This document shows, in pieces, positions 19,879 through 29,962 of a stretch of 64,000 nucleotides of DNA. Numbering within the stretch: position 1 is the stretch's first letter; each line of letters opens with the position of its first letter. The stretch covers positions 1 through 64,000 of the forward strand of contig JAAYMA010000073.1 in assembly GCA_012521615.1 (NCBI GenBank), given 5' to 3'. Both the position numbers and the translations under genes were made by a program. The notes under the pieces were generated by a model. It was not told the origin of the DNA. It ran no database searches and worked only from the letters and a program-made list of their open reading frames with translations. This DNA comes from Clostridiaceae bacterium. GTDB lineage: Bacteria; Bacillota; Clostridia; DSM-8532.

Positions 19879-20331
19879 TTAATCTTTTAATGCAGTATAC
19901 TTTTTTCTGATGAGTCTGAACAAAGCTGTAACAATCAGAATACCAAAAGCAATGGTAAAAGCTTTGAACAATGTATCAACTGCATGCCTGACAGCTTTTT
20001 GAACATTGTTTTCAACAAGGCTTTGTATAGTTTGATAGGCAGCTATTCCCGGCAAAAACGGAAATATGCCCGGAACACAAAAAACAGTAGCCGGGGCCTT
20101 AAGCTTTTTCGCCATAAGCTCACTGAAAATGGCTACAGTAACGGTTCCTATAAATATCTGCGATATACTTAATGAAGGTGCTGAAGTATTTAAAGCATAG
20201 GCGATGCAATATCCTACAGAACCGCCGAGCCCGGTCCACAAAAGCAACCGTTTTTCAATATTCATGGCAATGGCTGGAGCAATGCTTCCCAGGAAAGCCA
20301 GGATGAAATTTTTTATAAAATGAATAATCAT
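19879..20331 (-). CDS. Threonine/serine exporter family protein, small (ThrE_2 / DUF3815-type) subunit
   Basis: Multi-TM; PATVFCVPGIFPFLPGIAAYQTI motif. Confidence 0.8.
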   Translation of the reverse strand: MIIHFIKNFILAFLGSIAPAIAMNIEKRLLLWTGLGGSVGYCIAYALNTSAPSLSISQIFIGTVTVAIFSELMAKKLKAPATVFCVPGIFPFLPGIAAYQTIQSLVENNVQKAVRHAVDTLFKAFTIAFGILIVTALFRLIRKKYTALKD

Positions 20332-21080
20332 GAGAAACCTCCCCAGAAGAATAAGCCGACAGCTGTTCCTGCAGCAATTACTGCAACAATTATAATGGCC
20401 TCACCAAGCTTCGCAAGTCCGCTTATGGTGTCGCCATGCAGAAGATCTCTGACACCATTTGTTAAAGCAACACCGGGGACTAAATTGGTCAGGACGCCCG
20501 TAATGATAACATAGGCATTTGTATCGGGAATCACCCTTGGAATAACCGGACCTAAAATACCAGTTACAAATCCATCGACGAAAAGGTCTATAAAAGGGAA
20601 GCTGTTATCTTTGGAAAAAACAAAGCGTAATAAGCCTAAAATAACTCCTATAAAAAGCGCTGACAATGCATCGGTTCTGCTTCCTCCAAAAATCAGGGCA
20701 TAAGTAAAGGAGGTCAGGGCATAGCTTATAATCACAGTAAGACGGGAATAGGAACTGTCCTGTGCAATATTGTCCAGCTCTGATTTTATTTCTTCATAAT
20801 CGGGCTTATGATATTCGATGCGCCGTGATAAATCATTAATACGGGCAATTTTTTTAAGATCCACTGTTCTGGATGAAACTCTTTTGCATATGGTGGTTAC
20901 ACCCTTTTCGCCCTCTGCACTAACAAATAATCCGGTAGGCAGAACAAATGGCTCGCATTTTAAGTTGTAGCTTAAACATATCCTCTTTATCGTATCTTCT
21001 ACACGGTAGGTTTCTCCTCCGAAACTCAGAAGCATTAATCCGGCACGGACTGCTATATCAAGTATTTTTTCCTGTTCCAT
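20328..21080 (-). CDS. Threonine/serine exporter family protein, DUF1212-type subunit
   Basis: LLSFGGETYRVEDTIKRI and GAVxNxxPGVALTNGVRDLLHGDTISGLAKLGEA motifs; overlaps the small subunit by 4 nt. Confidence 0.85.
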   Translation of the reverse strand: MEQEKILDIAVRAGLMLLSFGGETYRVEDTIKRICLSYNLKCEPFVLPTGLFVSAEGEKGVTTICKRVSSRTVDLKKIARINDLSRRIEYHKPDYEEIKSELDNIAQDSSYSRLTVIISYALTSFTYALIFGGSRTDALSALFIGVILGLLRFVFSKDNSFPFIDLFVDGFVTGILGPVIPRVIPDTNAYVIITGVLTNLVPGVALTNGVRDLLHGDTISGLAKLGEAIIIVAVIAAGTAVGLFFWGGFS

Positions 21081-21348
21081 ATCAACCCTGCTTTATTTGA
21101 ATTTTCTAAATATCAGTTATTTGTGATTGGACTTGCCACAGTAAAAAATTTTGGGAAAAGCCTTTACATATTTTGAGCTTGATTTCGACTCTATTTTCAT
21201 AAATATATTATATTTATTAACAATATAAATATCCAGTCAATGCTTTAAAATCAGGCTATAAAGATGACAAAGCCGGTGTATGTATGTATAATGATATTGT
21301 TTTCAGTTTTTTATCGTTGCTTATTTTATGTAAGAAAGGGATGATAAT

Positions 21349-22453
21349 ATGAGCCTTGTAGAACTTGAACAATTAAGCATTGAGCTTAAAGGGCTTGCCA
21401 AGGATATTAAAGAACTGAGGGATTCACTTTGACCTCCCAGGTTTAGAAAAAGAACTGGAAGAGCTTGAACACAAGTCCAGTGAACCGGACTTCTGGAATG
21501 ATACTGAAAACTCACAAAAAATCCTTCAGAGAATAAAAAATATCAGAACCAGGATAGAAAATTACAGTACACTTCTTTCGGATTGCGAAGATGCCATTAC
21601 TCTTGCAGAATTAGGACTGGAAGAAAAGGAAGAATCTGTAGCTGAAGAATTGAAGGAAAGTTTTGAGGATATAAAGTCCAGATATGACAAGTTCCGTTTG
21701 GAAACACTGATGAAGGGTGAATTTGACGCAAATAATGCTATTATTACTCTCCATGCAGGTGCAGGTGGAACAGAGGCTATGGACTGGGTCCAGATGCTGT
21801 TCAGAATGTATTCGCGCTGGGCCGATAAAAATGGTTTTGAAGTCAGAGTGCTTGATCTTCTTGAAGGGGAAGAGGCAGGTATAAAAAGTGTAACAGCTGC
21901 TATCAACGGCGAATATGCATATGGCTATTTAAAGGCTGAAAAGGGAGTTCACAGACTTGTGAGAATATCTCCTTTCGATTCATCGGGCAGAAGGCATACA
22001 TCATTTGCATCCATGGAAGTATTGCCTGAACTTGATGATACAGTTGAGGTTGAGATAAATCCGGATGACATAAAAATGGACGTATATCGTGCCTCAGGAG
22101 CAGGAGGACAGCACGTCAACAAAACTTCTTCAGCTGTCAGATTGACTCACATTCCAACAGGAATTATTGTTGCCTGCCAGAATGAACGTTCCCAGTTTCA
22201 GAACCGGGAGATGGCAATGAAAATGCTAAAAGCAAAACTGCTTGAGCTGAAAGAGAAGGAACAGGCTGAAAAAATAAATCAGATAAAAGGCGAGCAGAAA
22301 GACATAGCCTGGGGAAATCAGATCCGGTCCTATGTATTTTGTCCATATACATTGGTGAAGGATCACCGTACCAATTATGAAGAAGGAAATGTGCAAAAGG
22401 TTATGGATGGAGAGATAGATCCGTTCATTCAAGCATATCTGAGCATGTTTTAG
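21349..22453 (+). CDS. prfB: Peptide chain release factor 2 with programmed +1 ribosomal frameshift
   Basis: ATG 21349 (MSLVELEQLSIELKGLAKDIKELRDSL) then CTT-TGA-C at 21427-21433; +1 frame continues DLPGLEKELEEL... to 22453; GGQ motif GASGAGGQHVNKTSSAVRLTH. ORF track shows only 21650 onward. Confidence 0.97.
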
Positions 22454-22470
22454 TTCGGATGCGGGGCTTT

Positions 22471-22500
22471 ACTGAAGAACAGCCGGGTCTGTTCTTCAGT
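22471..22500. terminator. Terminator hairpin between convergent prfB and dacF-like gene
   Basis: actgaagaacag-ccgggt-ctgttcttcagt, perfect 12-bp stem. Confidence 0.7.
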
Positions 22501-23785
22501 GAAACCTTCCTCGTGTTATTTTTCTTGCCCTTGCCTTAATGGCTTTTTTTCGTATATATTTTATAATCTTGTATATGATAATGACAACTTCTACGAATAC
22601 AAGGAATGCTATTAAATAGAGCAGCTCTTTATTTTCTCTAAGTCTGTCGGCCATAATCTGGCGTGTGGTTTTTTGAGGCAGGATTTCTCTGTCGGGATAA
22701 AGTTCCACATTAATAACTGTATCGTCCAACAGTGTATATGTCAGCATACCGATAATAGTGGTCTTTGTAATCGGTGGCTTAAGTTTCGATTCATCTATAT
22801 TAATATCAATACTTTTAATAAAATTCTGACCTTTCGGATAAATGTAATGAACATCTGTTGTAGCAACAAGGTTTAGATTCTGCCCTTCAACAGTAATTGT
22901 CCTTTGGCTTGCACCTGCCGATACAAGAGTGCCATAAAGGTAATTGGTGAATCCGTAATCAAGATATGCGATGGAGTCAGTATACATATTTTTAGTAGGG
23001 ACATCCAGAAGCACACATACTAACCGCATGTTATTTTTAGTTGCTGTTGTTACCAGGCTTTGTATTTCATTATTGATACTTGCGGTCAAACCTCCATCTG
23101 TGCCCGGATAGCTCCAGAACATATTATTTGTGTTTGTCAGAAGAAGAGTTTTTTCTTTGTCATACCAGGGTTTAGCCTGAGTTCCGAAAAAACGGTTGAA
23201 ATTGCTGTTAGAAAGTGCATATTTCATTAATTTTGCAATATCGTTTGCTGTGGTTACCTGTTTTTCATGATAGTCACCTGTACAGTTAACGAACACGGTA
23301 TCAGTCATTTCAAGGTTGGCAGCATATTCGTTCATCATTTTTACAAATCCTTCTTCGCTGCCCCCGACATATTCGGCAAGTGCTATGGATGCATCGGGAG
23401 ACCCGGTTAAAAGCAGTGCATAAAGCAGGTTCTTAACGGCGTACTTTTCGCCAACAGTGAGATTCAGAGTTGCATTTTTTGTATTTGTAGCATCTTTACT
23501 GGCAGTTACCATAGCATCCACGTCTGCTTTTTCAAGTGTTATCAAAACAGCCATTATCCGGTTGGCAAGGGAAGAGTGAGATAATTCATCGGCTGCTTTT
23601 GAAAGAATTACCTGACCTCTGCGTGCATCAAAAAGAAGCGCAGAAACAGCTTCGGTCTGAGGTTTTTCCTGACCGTCTGCTGCAAGCACAAAGTTTTCCA
23701 TACTCATAAAAGAGCATGTAAGAATTATGAATACCATTATGAAAATTGAAACCGGTCTAAATTTTATTTTATGACCATAATTCAT
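22496..23785 (-). CDS. DacF/PBP5-like D-Ala-D-Ala carboxypeptidase homologue with degenerate catalytic motifs
   Basis: Signal/TM N-terminus, peptidase S11-like fold sequence (GSEEGFVKMMNEYAANLEMTDTVFVNCTG...), C-terminal TM; SxxK/SxN/KTG not recognisable. Confidence 0.75.
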   Translation of the reverse strand: MNYGHKIKFRPVSIFIMVFIILTCSFMSMENFVLAADGQEKPQTEAVSALLFDARRGQVILSKAADELSHSSLANRIMAVLITLEKADVDAMVTASKDATNTKNATLNLTVGEKYAVKNLLYALLLTGSPDASIALAEYVGGSEEGFVKMMNEYAANLEMTDTVFVNCTGDYHEKQVTTANDIAKLMKYALSNSNFNRFFGTQAKPWYDKEKTLLLTNTNNMFWSYPGTDGGLTASINNEIQSLVTTATKNNMRLVCVLLDVPTKNMYTDSIAYLDYGFTNYLYGTLVSAGASQRTITVEGQNLNLVATTDVHYIYPKGQNFIKSIDINIDESKLKPPITKTTIIGMLTYTLLDDTVINVELYPDREILPQKTTRQIMADRLRENKELLYLIAFLVFVEVVIIIYKIIKYIRKKAIKARARKITRGRFH

Positions 23786-24283
23786 CGCAATTCTTCCCTA
23801 AAGAGATGTTCTGAAATTTCACTCAACACCAATATGAATAGTGAGCATTCATAAAAAATTATAACACACTGATAAAGCATGTCAATCAATTAACATAACA
23901 GCTAAACAGCATGTTACATCTATATTTTAGCATATATATCATCACTTAATTTTAAATTCGTTTATGGGTTTTGTAAATATATTACCAATTAATTTAACCA
24001 AAAATGTAAAATACCAGTCATATTGTTATTCCAATTTTTATTATACTAATCGATGTATGTAAAATATGTGACTTTAATTTTGTTTTTAAAGATTCTTACT
24101 AAGGTTCGTAGTACTTAATGGCTTTTTACCAAAAAGGTTTTGAGGGTAAACAAAAAGTTTAAAATTGTAAAATATATGATAATTATATGATAATTATATG
24201 GTTGTAAAGTTTCCGATAATAATATAGACTATAAAATAACAAATAATTAAAAAAAAGCATTTGCTTAAGAAGGTGTAACCCTG

Positions 24284-24613
24284 GTGACTTTTGAGAACAT
24301 ACTTGACATAGGAAGGGAAAATTATAGTAAAATTGTTTTAAACTCATCGTTTCCGGTGTTGCTTAATTTTTGGGCAATGTGGTGTGCTCCTTGCAAACCT
24401 CTGGAACCCATTCTGGAATATCTTGCAAAAGAGTATAAAGGGCGTTTGATAATCGGGAGAATTAATGTCGATGACGAATTTCAACTGGTAAAAGATTTTA
24501 AAATCATGAATATACCTACACTCATATTGATTAAAGACGGCAGAGTACAGGAGACTGTTATAGGCGCCCGTTCGAGGTTTGGTTTAAGAATATTAATAGA
24601 AAAGTATCTTTGA
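24284..24613 (+). CDS. Thioredoxin family protein (WCAPC active site)
   Basis: FPVLLNFWAMWCAPCKPLEPILEYLAKEY...INVDDEFQLVKDFKIMNIPTLILIKDG. Confidence 0.92.
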   Translation: MTFENILDIGRENYSKIVLNSSFPVLLNFWAMWCAPCKPLEPILEYLAKEYKGRLIIGRINVDDEFQLVKDFKIMNIPTLILIKDGRVQETVIGARSRFGLRILIEKYL

Positions 24614-24650
24614 TACTTGTTTATAAAATATTAATTAAGGGGTGTTATTT

Positions 24651-25133
24651 ATGCCGGGTGAAAGGAAATTTGGTACTTCTCCATTTGGATTTAACAAATC
24701 TGATGTGAACGCATATATAGAGAAGCTTGTTCGTGAGTTTGACCAACGTATCAAAGAGAAAGATGATGAAATATCAAACCTCAAGATGCAGATAAGAGAG
24801 ATGAAAGCCCGCTACGATACTGCAGAGACAGACAGCGCCCAAATCAATAAAGATAAAGAACTGATAGCAAATACATTAATCCAGGCACAGGACAAAGCTG
24901 CTGCCATAGTTGAAGATGCAAGGAAGCAGGCAGAACAGGAAAAAATTAAACTGGAAGCGGAACTTGAAAATGAGAGGGAAAAAATTATAGATTTAAAACG
25001 TGATATTAAATCTATAAAAGAAGATGTTATCGAAATGCTCTCTAAGTTTCGGTCTTCACTGGAACAGGCCGAGAATTACATAGAAGAAATTGAAACTAAA
25101 TATTTTGAACCTGGCAGTGAGCAAGCAAGCTAA
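24651..25133 (+). CDS. DivIVA-domain protein
   Basis: FGTSPFGFNKSDVNAYIEKLVREF N-terminal DivIVA-like motif plus coiled coil. Confidence 0.75.
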   Translation: MPGERKFGTSPFGFNKSDVNAYIEKLVREFDQRIKEKDDEISNLKMQIREMKARYDTAETDSAQINKDKELIANTLIQAQDKAAAIVEDARKQAEQEKIKLEAELENEREKIIDLKRDIKSIKEDVIEMLSKFRSSLEQAENYIEEIETKYFEPGSEQAS

Positions 25134-25271
25134 AGATAATGACAAATATAATATTCTTATATGAGAAAGCCACGGCCCTGCAGACAGCAGGGTCTTGATT
25201 TATAACTATTTATTTCTTGATCAATTTCAATCTCTGTTAGAAATAGTCAAATCATTTTGGAGGGAGAAAAT

Positions 25272-25754
25272 ATGGAAAAGCAGCTTCTTGATATTTTAAA
25301 AACCAATGGAAGAATCAAGGAAGAAGACCTGGCTGTAATGCTGAATACTTCGGTGGATGAAGTAAAAAGCACCATAGAGAGGTTGGAAAAGGAAGGTGTT
25401 ATTTTAGGATATGACACCTTAATTGACTGGGAAAAAACGGATTATGAAAAGGTCATTGCGTATATTGAGGTTAAAGTAACTCCTCAAAGAGGGCAGGGTT
25501 TTGATAAAGTTGCTGAAAGAATTTATAACTATCCTCAGGTTACTGCCTGCAGCCTTATGTCAGGACGCTATGATCTTTTTGTTGTAGTAGAAGGAAAAAC
25601 TATGAAAGAAGTGGCGTTATTTGTTGCGGAAAAGCTTGCGCCTATTGAATCAGTTTTAAGTACAGCCACTCATTTCGTTTTGAAAAAATATAAGGATAAT
25701 GGAATTGTCTTTAATAAGCCCAGGAAAGATAAGCGGGAGGCAGTAGTATTATGA
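25272..25754 (+). CDS. Lrp/AsnC family transcriptional regulator
   Basis: N-terminal HTH plus AsnC ligand-binding domain (TACSLMSGRYDLFVVVEGKTMKEVALFV); RBS ggaggga; ATGA overlap with next gene. Confidence 0.88.
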   Translation: MEKQLLDILKTNGRIKEEDLAVMLNTSVDEVKSTIERLEKEGVILGYDTLIDWEKTDYEKVIAYIEVKVTPQRGQGFDKVAERIYNYPQVTACSLMSGRYDLFVVVEGKTMKEVALFVAEKLAPIESVLSTATHFVLKKYKDNGIVFNKPRKDKREAVVL

Positions 25755-26920
25755 GCATCGAACAAATGATTAAAGAGAATATAGTCAATACACCGCCATC
25801 CGGTATCAGAAAGTATTTTGATCTTATTAATGACATGAAGGATGCAATTTCACTTGGAATAGGGGAGCCCGATTTTGAAACTCCCTGGAGTATCCGGGAA
25901 GAAGGTATATATTCACTTGAGCAGGGAAGAACCTTTTATACGTCAAATGCCGGACTTCCGGAACTCAGACGCGAGATTTCAAGGTATATGAAAGACCGTT
26001 TTAATCTTGCATATCAGGCCGAAGATGAGGTGCTTGTCACTGTTGGCGGTAGTGAAGCCATTGATCTGGCCATTCGTACCTTTGCGGGCCCAGGAGACGA
26101 GGTTATTATTCCTGAGCCTTGTTTTGTCGCTTATAAAGGCTGTGTCATGTTTACAGGTGCTACCCCTGTTACAATAGAATTAAAGGCAGAACACGATTTT
26201 AAGCTACAGCCTGAACAGGTTTTAAATGCTATTACAGACAAAACAAAAGCAATTATTCTTGGATATCCAAATAATCCTACAGGCGCAACCATGGGTTACG
26301 ATGATTATAAAGCTTTGGTAGAAGTTCTGAAGGATAAAAATATAGTGGTTATATCGGACGAGTTATACGCTGAGCTCACATATAAAGGGAAACATGTTTC
26401 CATAGCAAACTTTCCTGAGATGAAAGATAAAACCATTGTTATAAATGGTTTTTCAAAGGCTTTTGCCATGACGGGCTGGAGGATTGGATTTGCTTGTGGA
26501 CATCCGGCTGCCATAAAACAAATGCAAAAGATCCACCAGTATGCTATTATGTGCAGTCCAACCACTGCTCAGTTTGCTGCAATAGAAGCATTAAAAAATG
26601 GGCTCGAAGAAGTTGAAAAGATGGTTGAAGAGTATAACAGAAGAAGGCTTGTAATGGTGGATGGTTTCAGAAAAGCTGGACTTGACTGCTATGAGCCCAC
26701 AGGTGCATTTTATGTGTTTCCTGATTTAAGAAAATTTGGACTTAGCTCCGATGAGTTTTGTGAACGTCTTTTGCTTGAAGAAAAGGTCCTGATGGTTCCC
26801 GGCAACGCTTTTGGTGAGTGCGGGGAAGGGTTTGCAAGGGCGACATATGCCACCTCATTGGAGAATATCAAGGAAGCATTGAGAAGAATTAAGCGTTTTG
26901 TTGACAAATTGAACCGATAA
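25751..26920 (+). CDS. Class I/II pyridoxal-phosphate aminotransferase
   Basis: NPTGATM, SDELYAELTY, NGFSKAFAMTGWRIGF. Confidence 0.93.
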   Translation: MSIEQMIKENIVNTPPSGIRKYFDLINDMKDAISLGIGEPDFETPWSIREEGIYSLEQGRTFYTSNAGLPELRREISRYMKDRFNLAYQAEDEVLVTVGGSEAIDLAIRTFAGPGDEVIIPEPCFVAYKGCVMFTGATPVTIELKAEHDFKLQPEQVLNAITDKTKAIILGYPNNPTGATMGYDDYKALVEVLKDKNIVVISDELYAELTYKGKHVSIANFPEMKDKTIVINGFSKAFAMTGWRIGFACGHPAAIKQMQKIHQYAIMCSPTTAQFAAIEALKNGLEEVEKMVEEYNRRRLVMVDGFRKAGLDCYEPTGAFYVFPDLRKFGLSSDEFCERLLLEEKVLMVPGNAFGECGEGFARATYATSLENIKEALRRIKRFVDKLNR

Positions 26921-26934
26921 AAATTATGAAAAAA

Positions 26935-26967
26935 AAGGGGCAAAAACCTTTCCGGCTATTGCCCCTT
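26935..26967. terminator. Terminator between convergent aminotransferase and spo0E-like genes
   Basis: aaggggcaa/ttgcccctt 9-bp stem. Confidence 0.65.
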
Positions 26968-27114
26968 AATTCTGAATTTTTTATTTTTCTGCGATTTCAT
27001 TTTCTCTACAATTAAATTATCCAGTTGTCTGCTTATCGAAAGTATAACATCCATGCTGTACCCTGATGAAATAGCTTTGTTTAACCTGCTTCTCACCCGT
27101 TCAATCTTTTTCAT
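26956..27114 (-). CDS. Spo0E-like sporulation regulatory protein, 52 aa (missed by ORF track)
   Basis: RBS GGAGGGG then ATG (complement 27114-27112): MKKIERVRSRLNKAISSGYSMDVILSISRQLDNLIVEKMKSQKNKKFRIKGQ; S-x-x-LD motif and length fit the Spo0E-like family. Confidence 0.75.
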   Translation of the reverse strand: MKKIERVRSRLNKAISSGYSMDVILSISRQLDNLIVEKMKSQKNKKFRIKGQ

Positions 27115-27365
27115 TTGTAAACCCCTCCACTTCAAGGAAAGCAGATCTTACAAGAGAATAATAGCATAATTCGTCTAAAAAGTCAATGAAACCTGCATTA
27201 TATCTGGGTTTGCGACAATTTTCGTCAAAATTCGCCTTTTTACTACAATTATCTGATGTGCTTTGTTTTTTCTTTGGGGTTCTTAATTCTTGAATTAGGA
27301 CAGTAAATAATATATATTATTTATTATCAGATAATAATAATTGATGATAAACGGAGGTTATAGTA

Positions 27366-28136
27366 ATGCAGGATATATTCAAAGGAAAAAATATACTCAT
27401 TATGGGCGTGAGAAACAAATGGAGCATTGCCTGGGGGATAGCCAGGGCAGTACAGCCTTTAGGTGCTAATTTGATATTCACTTATCTTGGAGACAGGGAA
27501 AAAGAATCCATTGAGAAGCTTACAGCAAATATGGATAATGTATCAATATATCCCTGTGATGTATCAAGCGACAAAGAACTGGATGATTTATTTGCTGAAA
27601 TAAAAGAGAAATATGGAGTGCTTCATGGGGTAGTTCATGCTATTGCTTTTGCAAAAAGTGAAGATTTGCAGGACACTTTTGTAAATACATCCAGGGATGG
27701 TTTTCATACTGCAATGGATATAAGTGCTTATTCTTTGCTGGCTGTATCTAAAAGGGCAAAGGAGCTCATGACTGAAGGCGGAAGTATTGTTACCCTGACT
27801 TACAGGGGCTCAGAAAAGGTATATCCGGGATACAACATAATGGGAGTTGCGAAGGCTGCTTTGGAAGCCAGTGTCCGCTATATAGCCTATGAACTGGGGC
27901 CAAGTAATATAAGGGTTAATGCCATATCGGCTGGTCCTGTTAAAACTATGTCAGCAAGAGGTGTAAAGAATTTCACAGACATTCTTGGAGTAGTGGCGGA
28001 AAAATCATTCCTTAAGCGCAATGTTACCCTTGAGGATTTGGGGGGCACTTCTGTTTTCCTGCTCAGTGACCTGTCTTCCGGGGTGACTGGTGAGATTATT
28101 TATGTAGATGCCGGATACAATAATATGGGTCTGTAA
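27366..28136 (+). CDS. fabI: Enoyl-[acyl-carrier-protein] reductase, FabI type
   Basis: IMGVRNKWSIAWGIA, YNIMGVAKAALEASVRYIA (Y-x6-K), NAISAGPVKTMSARG. Confidence 0.95.
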   Translation: MQDIFKGKNILIMGVRNKWSIAWGIARAVQPLGANLIFTYLGDREKESIEKLTANMDNVSIYPCDVSSDKELDDLFAEIKEKYGVLHGVVHAIAFAKSEDLQDTFVNTSRDGFHTAMDISAYSLLAVSKRAKELMTEGGSIVTLTYRGSEKVYPGYNIMGVAKAALEASVRYIAYELGPSNIRVNAISAGPVKTMSARGVKNFTDILGVVAEKSFLKRNVTLEDLGGTSVFLLSDLSSGVTGEIIYVDAGYNNMGL

Positions 28137-28300
28137 ATTTAAGGTTATAGTCCGATGATGCAGTTTTTTATTAACAATTTGTTCATATTATGTTCATTTA
28201 TATAATTCATAATTGATTTAACTTTAATAATGCGGGTTTACAGAAATAGCCCGCTATCTTTTTGATTTTTAACTGTGAATCAAAAAGAAGGAGGATTAGT

Positions 28301-29251
28301 ATGATAGAAATACAAAATCTGACCAAAGAATACGGTAAGATAAAAGCTGTTGACAATATCAGCTTTTCGGTCGAAAAAGGCGAAATACTAGGCTTTTTGG
28401 GACCTAATGGCGCTGGAAAATCAACTACTATGAATATTCTTACCGGATATATTTCTTCTACATCAGGAACAATCAAGGTAGCAGGTCATGATATACTTGA
28501 AAATCCTGTAGAAGTGAAAAAACGAATAGGATATCTTCCTGAACAGCCACCTCTTTATCTGGACATGACCGTTGATGAATATCTTAATTTCTGTGCACAA
28601 CTGAAATCTGTTCCTGCAAAGAGATGGAGAAGCGAAAAAAAAGATATTATGGAACTTGTGAAGATAAGTCATGTAAGCCACCGGCTTATCAAAAACCTTT
28701 CAAAAGGTTATAAGCAAAGGGTTGGTCTTGCACAGGCCCTGATAGGTACACCTGACGTTCTTATTTTGGACGAGCCTACTGTCGGGCTGGACCCAAAGCA
28801 AATAATAGAAATCAGAAAATTAATAAAGGCTCTGGGCAAGAATCACACTATTATTTTAAGTACCCACATCCTTCCTGAAGTAAGTGCAGTCTGCGATCGT
28901 GTGGTAATTATCAATAAAGGAAGGATAGCTGCCATAGATACACCGGATAATCTTTCAAAAATGCTATCGGACTTTTCAAGATTCTCAGTAACAATTGCAG
29001 GTCCTGAAAATAAAGTCAGGAATGCCCTTTCTGATATTTATGGGGTTAAATATCTTGAAGTCAGCAACAGAATAAAGGATGACGAGTACAGCTATATAAT
29101 TGAAGCTGATAAGGATGTGGATGTCAGAAAACCTATGTTCAACAGGCTTGCTCAGTTAGGTTTTCCTATTCTTGAACTGAAATCTTTGAATCTTTCTTTG
29201 GAAGAAATATTTATCCAATTGACCACCACTGAAGAAATGGAGGTTCAATAA
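28301..29251 (+). CDS. ABC transporter ATP-binding protein (GldA-like)
   Basis: GPNGAGKSTTMNILTG, LSKGYKQRVGLAQALIG, VLILDEPTVGLDP. Confidence 0.88.
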   Translation: MIEIQNLTKEYGKIKAVDNISFSVEKGEILGFLGPNGAGKSTTMNILTGYISSTSGTIKVAGHDILENPVEVKKRIGYLPEQPPLYLDMTVDEYLNFCAQLKSVPAKRWRSEKKDIMELVKISHVSHRLIKNLSKGYKQRVGLAQALIGTPDVLILDEPTVGLDPKQIIEIRKLIKALGKNHTIILSTHILPEVSAVCDRVVIINKGRIAAIDTPDNLSKMLSDFSRFSVTIAGPENKVRNALSDIYGVKYLEVSNRIKDDEYSYIIEADKDVDVRKPMFNRLAQLGFPILELKSLNLSLEEIFIQLTTTEEMEVQ

Positions 29252-29252
29252 G

Positions 29253-29960
29253 ATGTTTGCAGTTTTAAAACGTGATTTCAAATCCTATTTTAATTCTCCC
29301 ATTGCTTATGTACTGATAGGTTTGTTCATGTTTTTGTCCAGTTATTTCTTTAATAGTTATCTCTCCTATGGTGTTTCAGACATTACAAGCAATGTAGTAA
29401 GTGATATGAGTTTTTTATTGTTGTTTGTTATTCCCATTTTGACAATGAAATCAATGGCTGAAGATAAAAAGAACGGTACAGAAGTTTTGCTTTTGACTTC
29501 TCCTGCCAGGATCACAGAAATCGTTATGGGAAAATTTCTGGCACTTTATTGTGTTTTTCTGATAATGACCGGGTTTACATTAATATTCCCGATCATTCTT
29601 ACAGTATTCGGCGATCCTGATTTAGCCCTTATTTTCAGCTCCTATTTAGGATTTGTTCTTTACGGTGCCGTATTTGTTGCCGTTGGACTTTTTGCATCGT
29701 CCCTTACTGAAAATCAGATAGTAGCTGCTATTATAGGTTTTGTTGGATTATTTGCCCTTTACACAATAAGATACCTGGCCAGTTATTTCAGCGGTTTTCT
29801 TTATGATGTCTTTACCTGGCTTTCAATAGCTGACCGGTACAATGATTTTATGAACGGGATTATAGATATCTCATCAGTTATTTTTATGATTAGCCTTGCA
29901 GCTATATTCATTTATCTGACAGTAAGAGTAGTTGAACGCAAACGTTGGAGTCAGGGGTGA
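29253..29960 (+). CDS. ABC-2 permease (GldF-like)
   Basis: 6-TM ABC-2 protein; RDFKSYFNSPIAYV..., TMKSMAEDKKNGTEVLLLTSP. Confidence 0.8.
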   Translation: MFAVLKRDFKSYFNSPIAYVLIGLFMFLSSYFFNSYLSYGVSDITSNVVSDMSFLLLFVIPILTMKSMAEDKKNGTEVLLLTSPARITEIVMGKFLALYCVFLIMTGFTLIFPIILTVFGDPDLALIFSSYLGFVLYGAVFVAVGLFASSLTENQIVAAIIGFVGLFALYTIRYLASYFSGFLYDVFTWLSIADRYNDFMNGIIDISSVIFMISLAAIFIYLTVRVVERKRWSQG

Positions 29961-29962
29961 TG

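Noticed and set aside
24174-24195. Tandem ATATGATAATT ATATGATAATT repeat upstream of the thioredoxin gene
   Set aside because: Only two full 11-bp copies in very AT-rich DNA; likely low-complexity sequence.
24284-24613. WCAPC thioredoxin active site as a novel redox protein
   Set aside because: CAPC variants are common among thioredoxin-like proteins; no additional unusual feature.
25176-25200. ccctgc/gcaggg hairpin after the DivIVA-like gene as a terminator
   Set aside because: Stem is only 6 bp and the T tract is poor; not enough support to list as a feature.
27279-27345. Inverted repeats upstream of fabI (CTTAATTCTTGAATTAGG; AATAATATATATTATT) as a FapR/FabT operator
   Set aside because: Does not resemble the FapR or FabT consensus as I know them; AT-rich palindromes are frequent by chance here.
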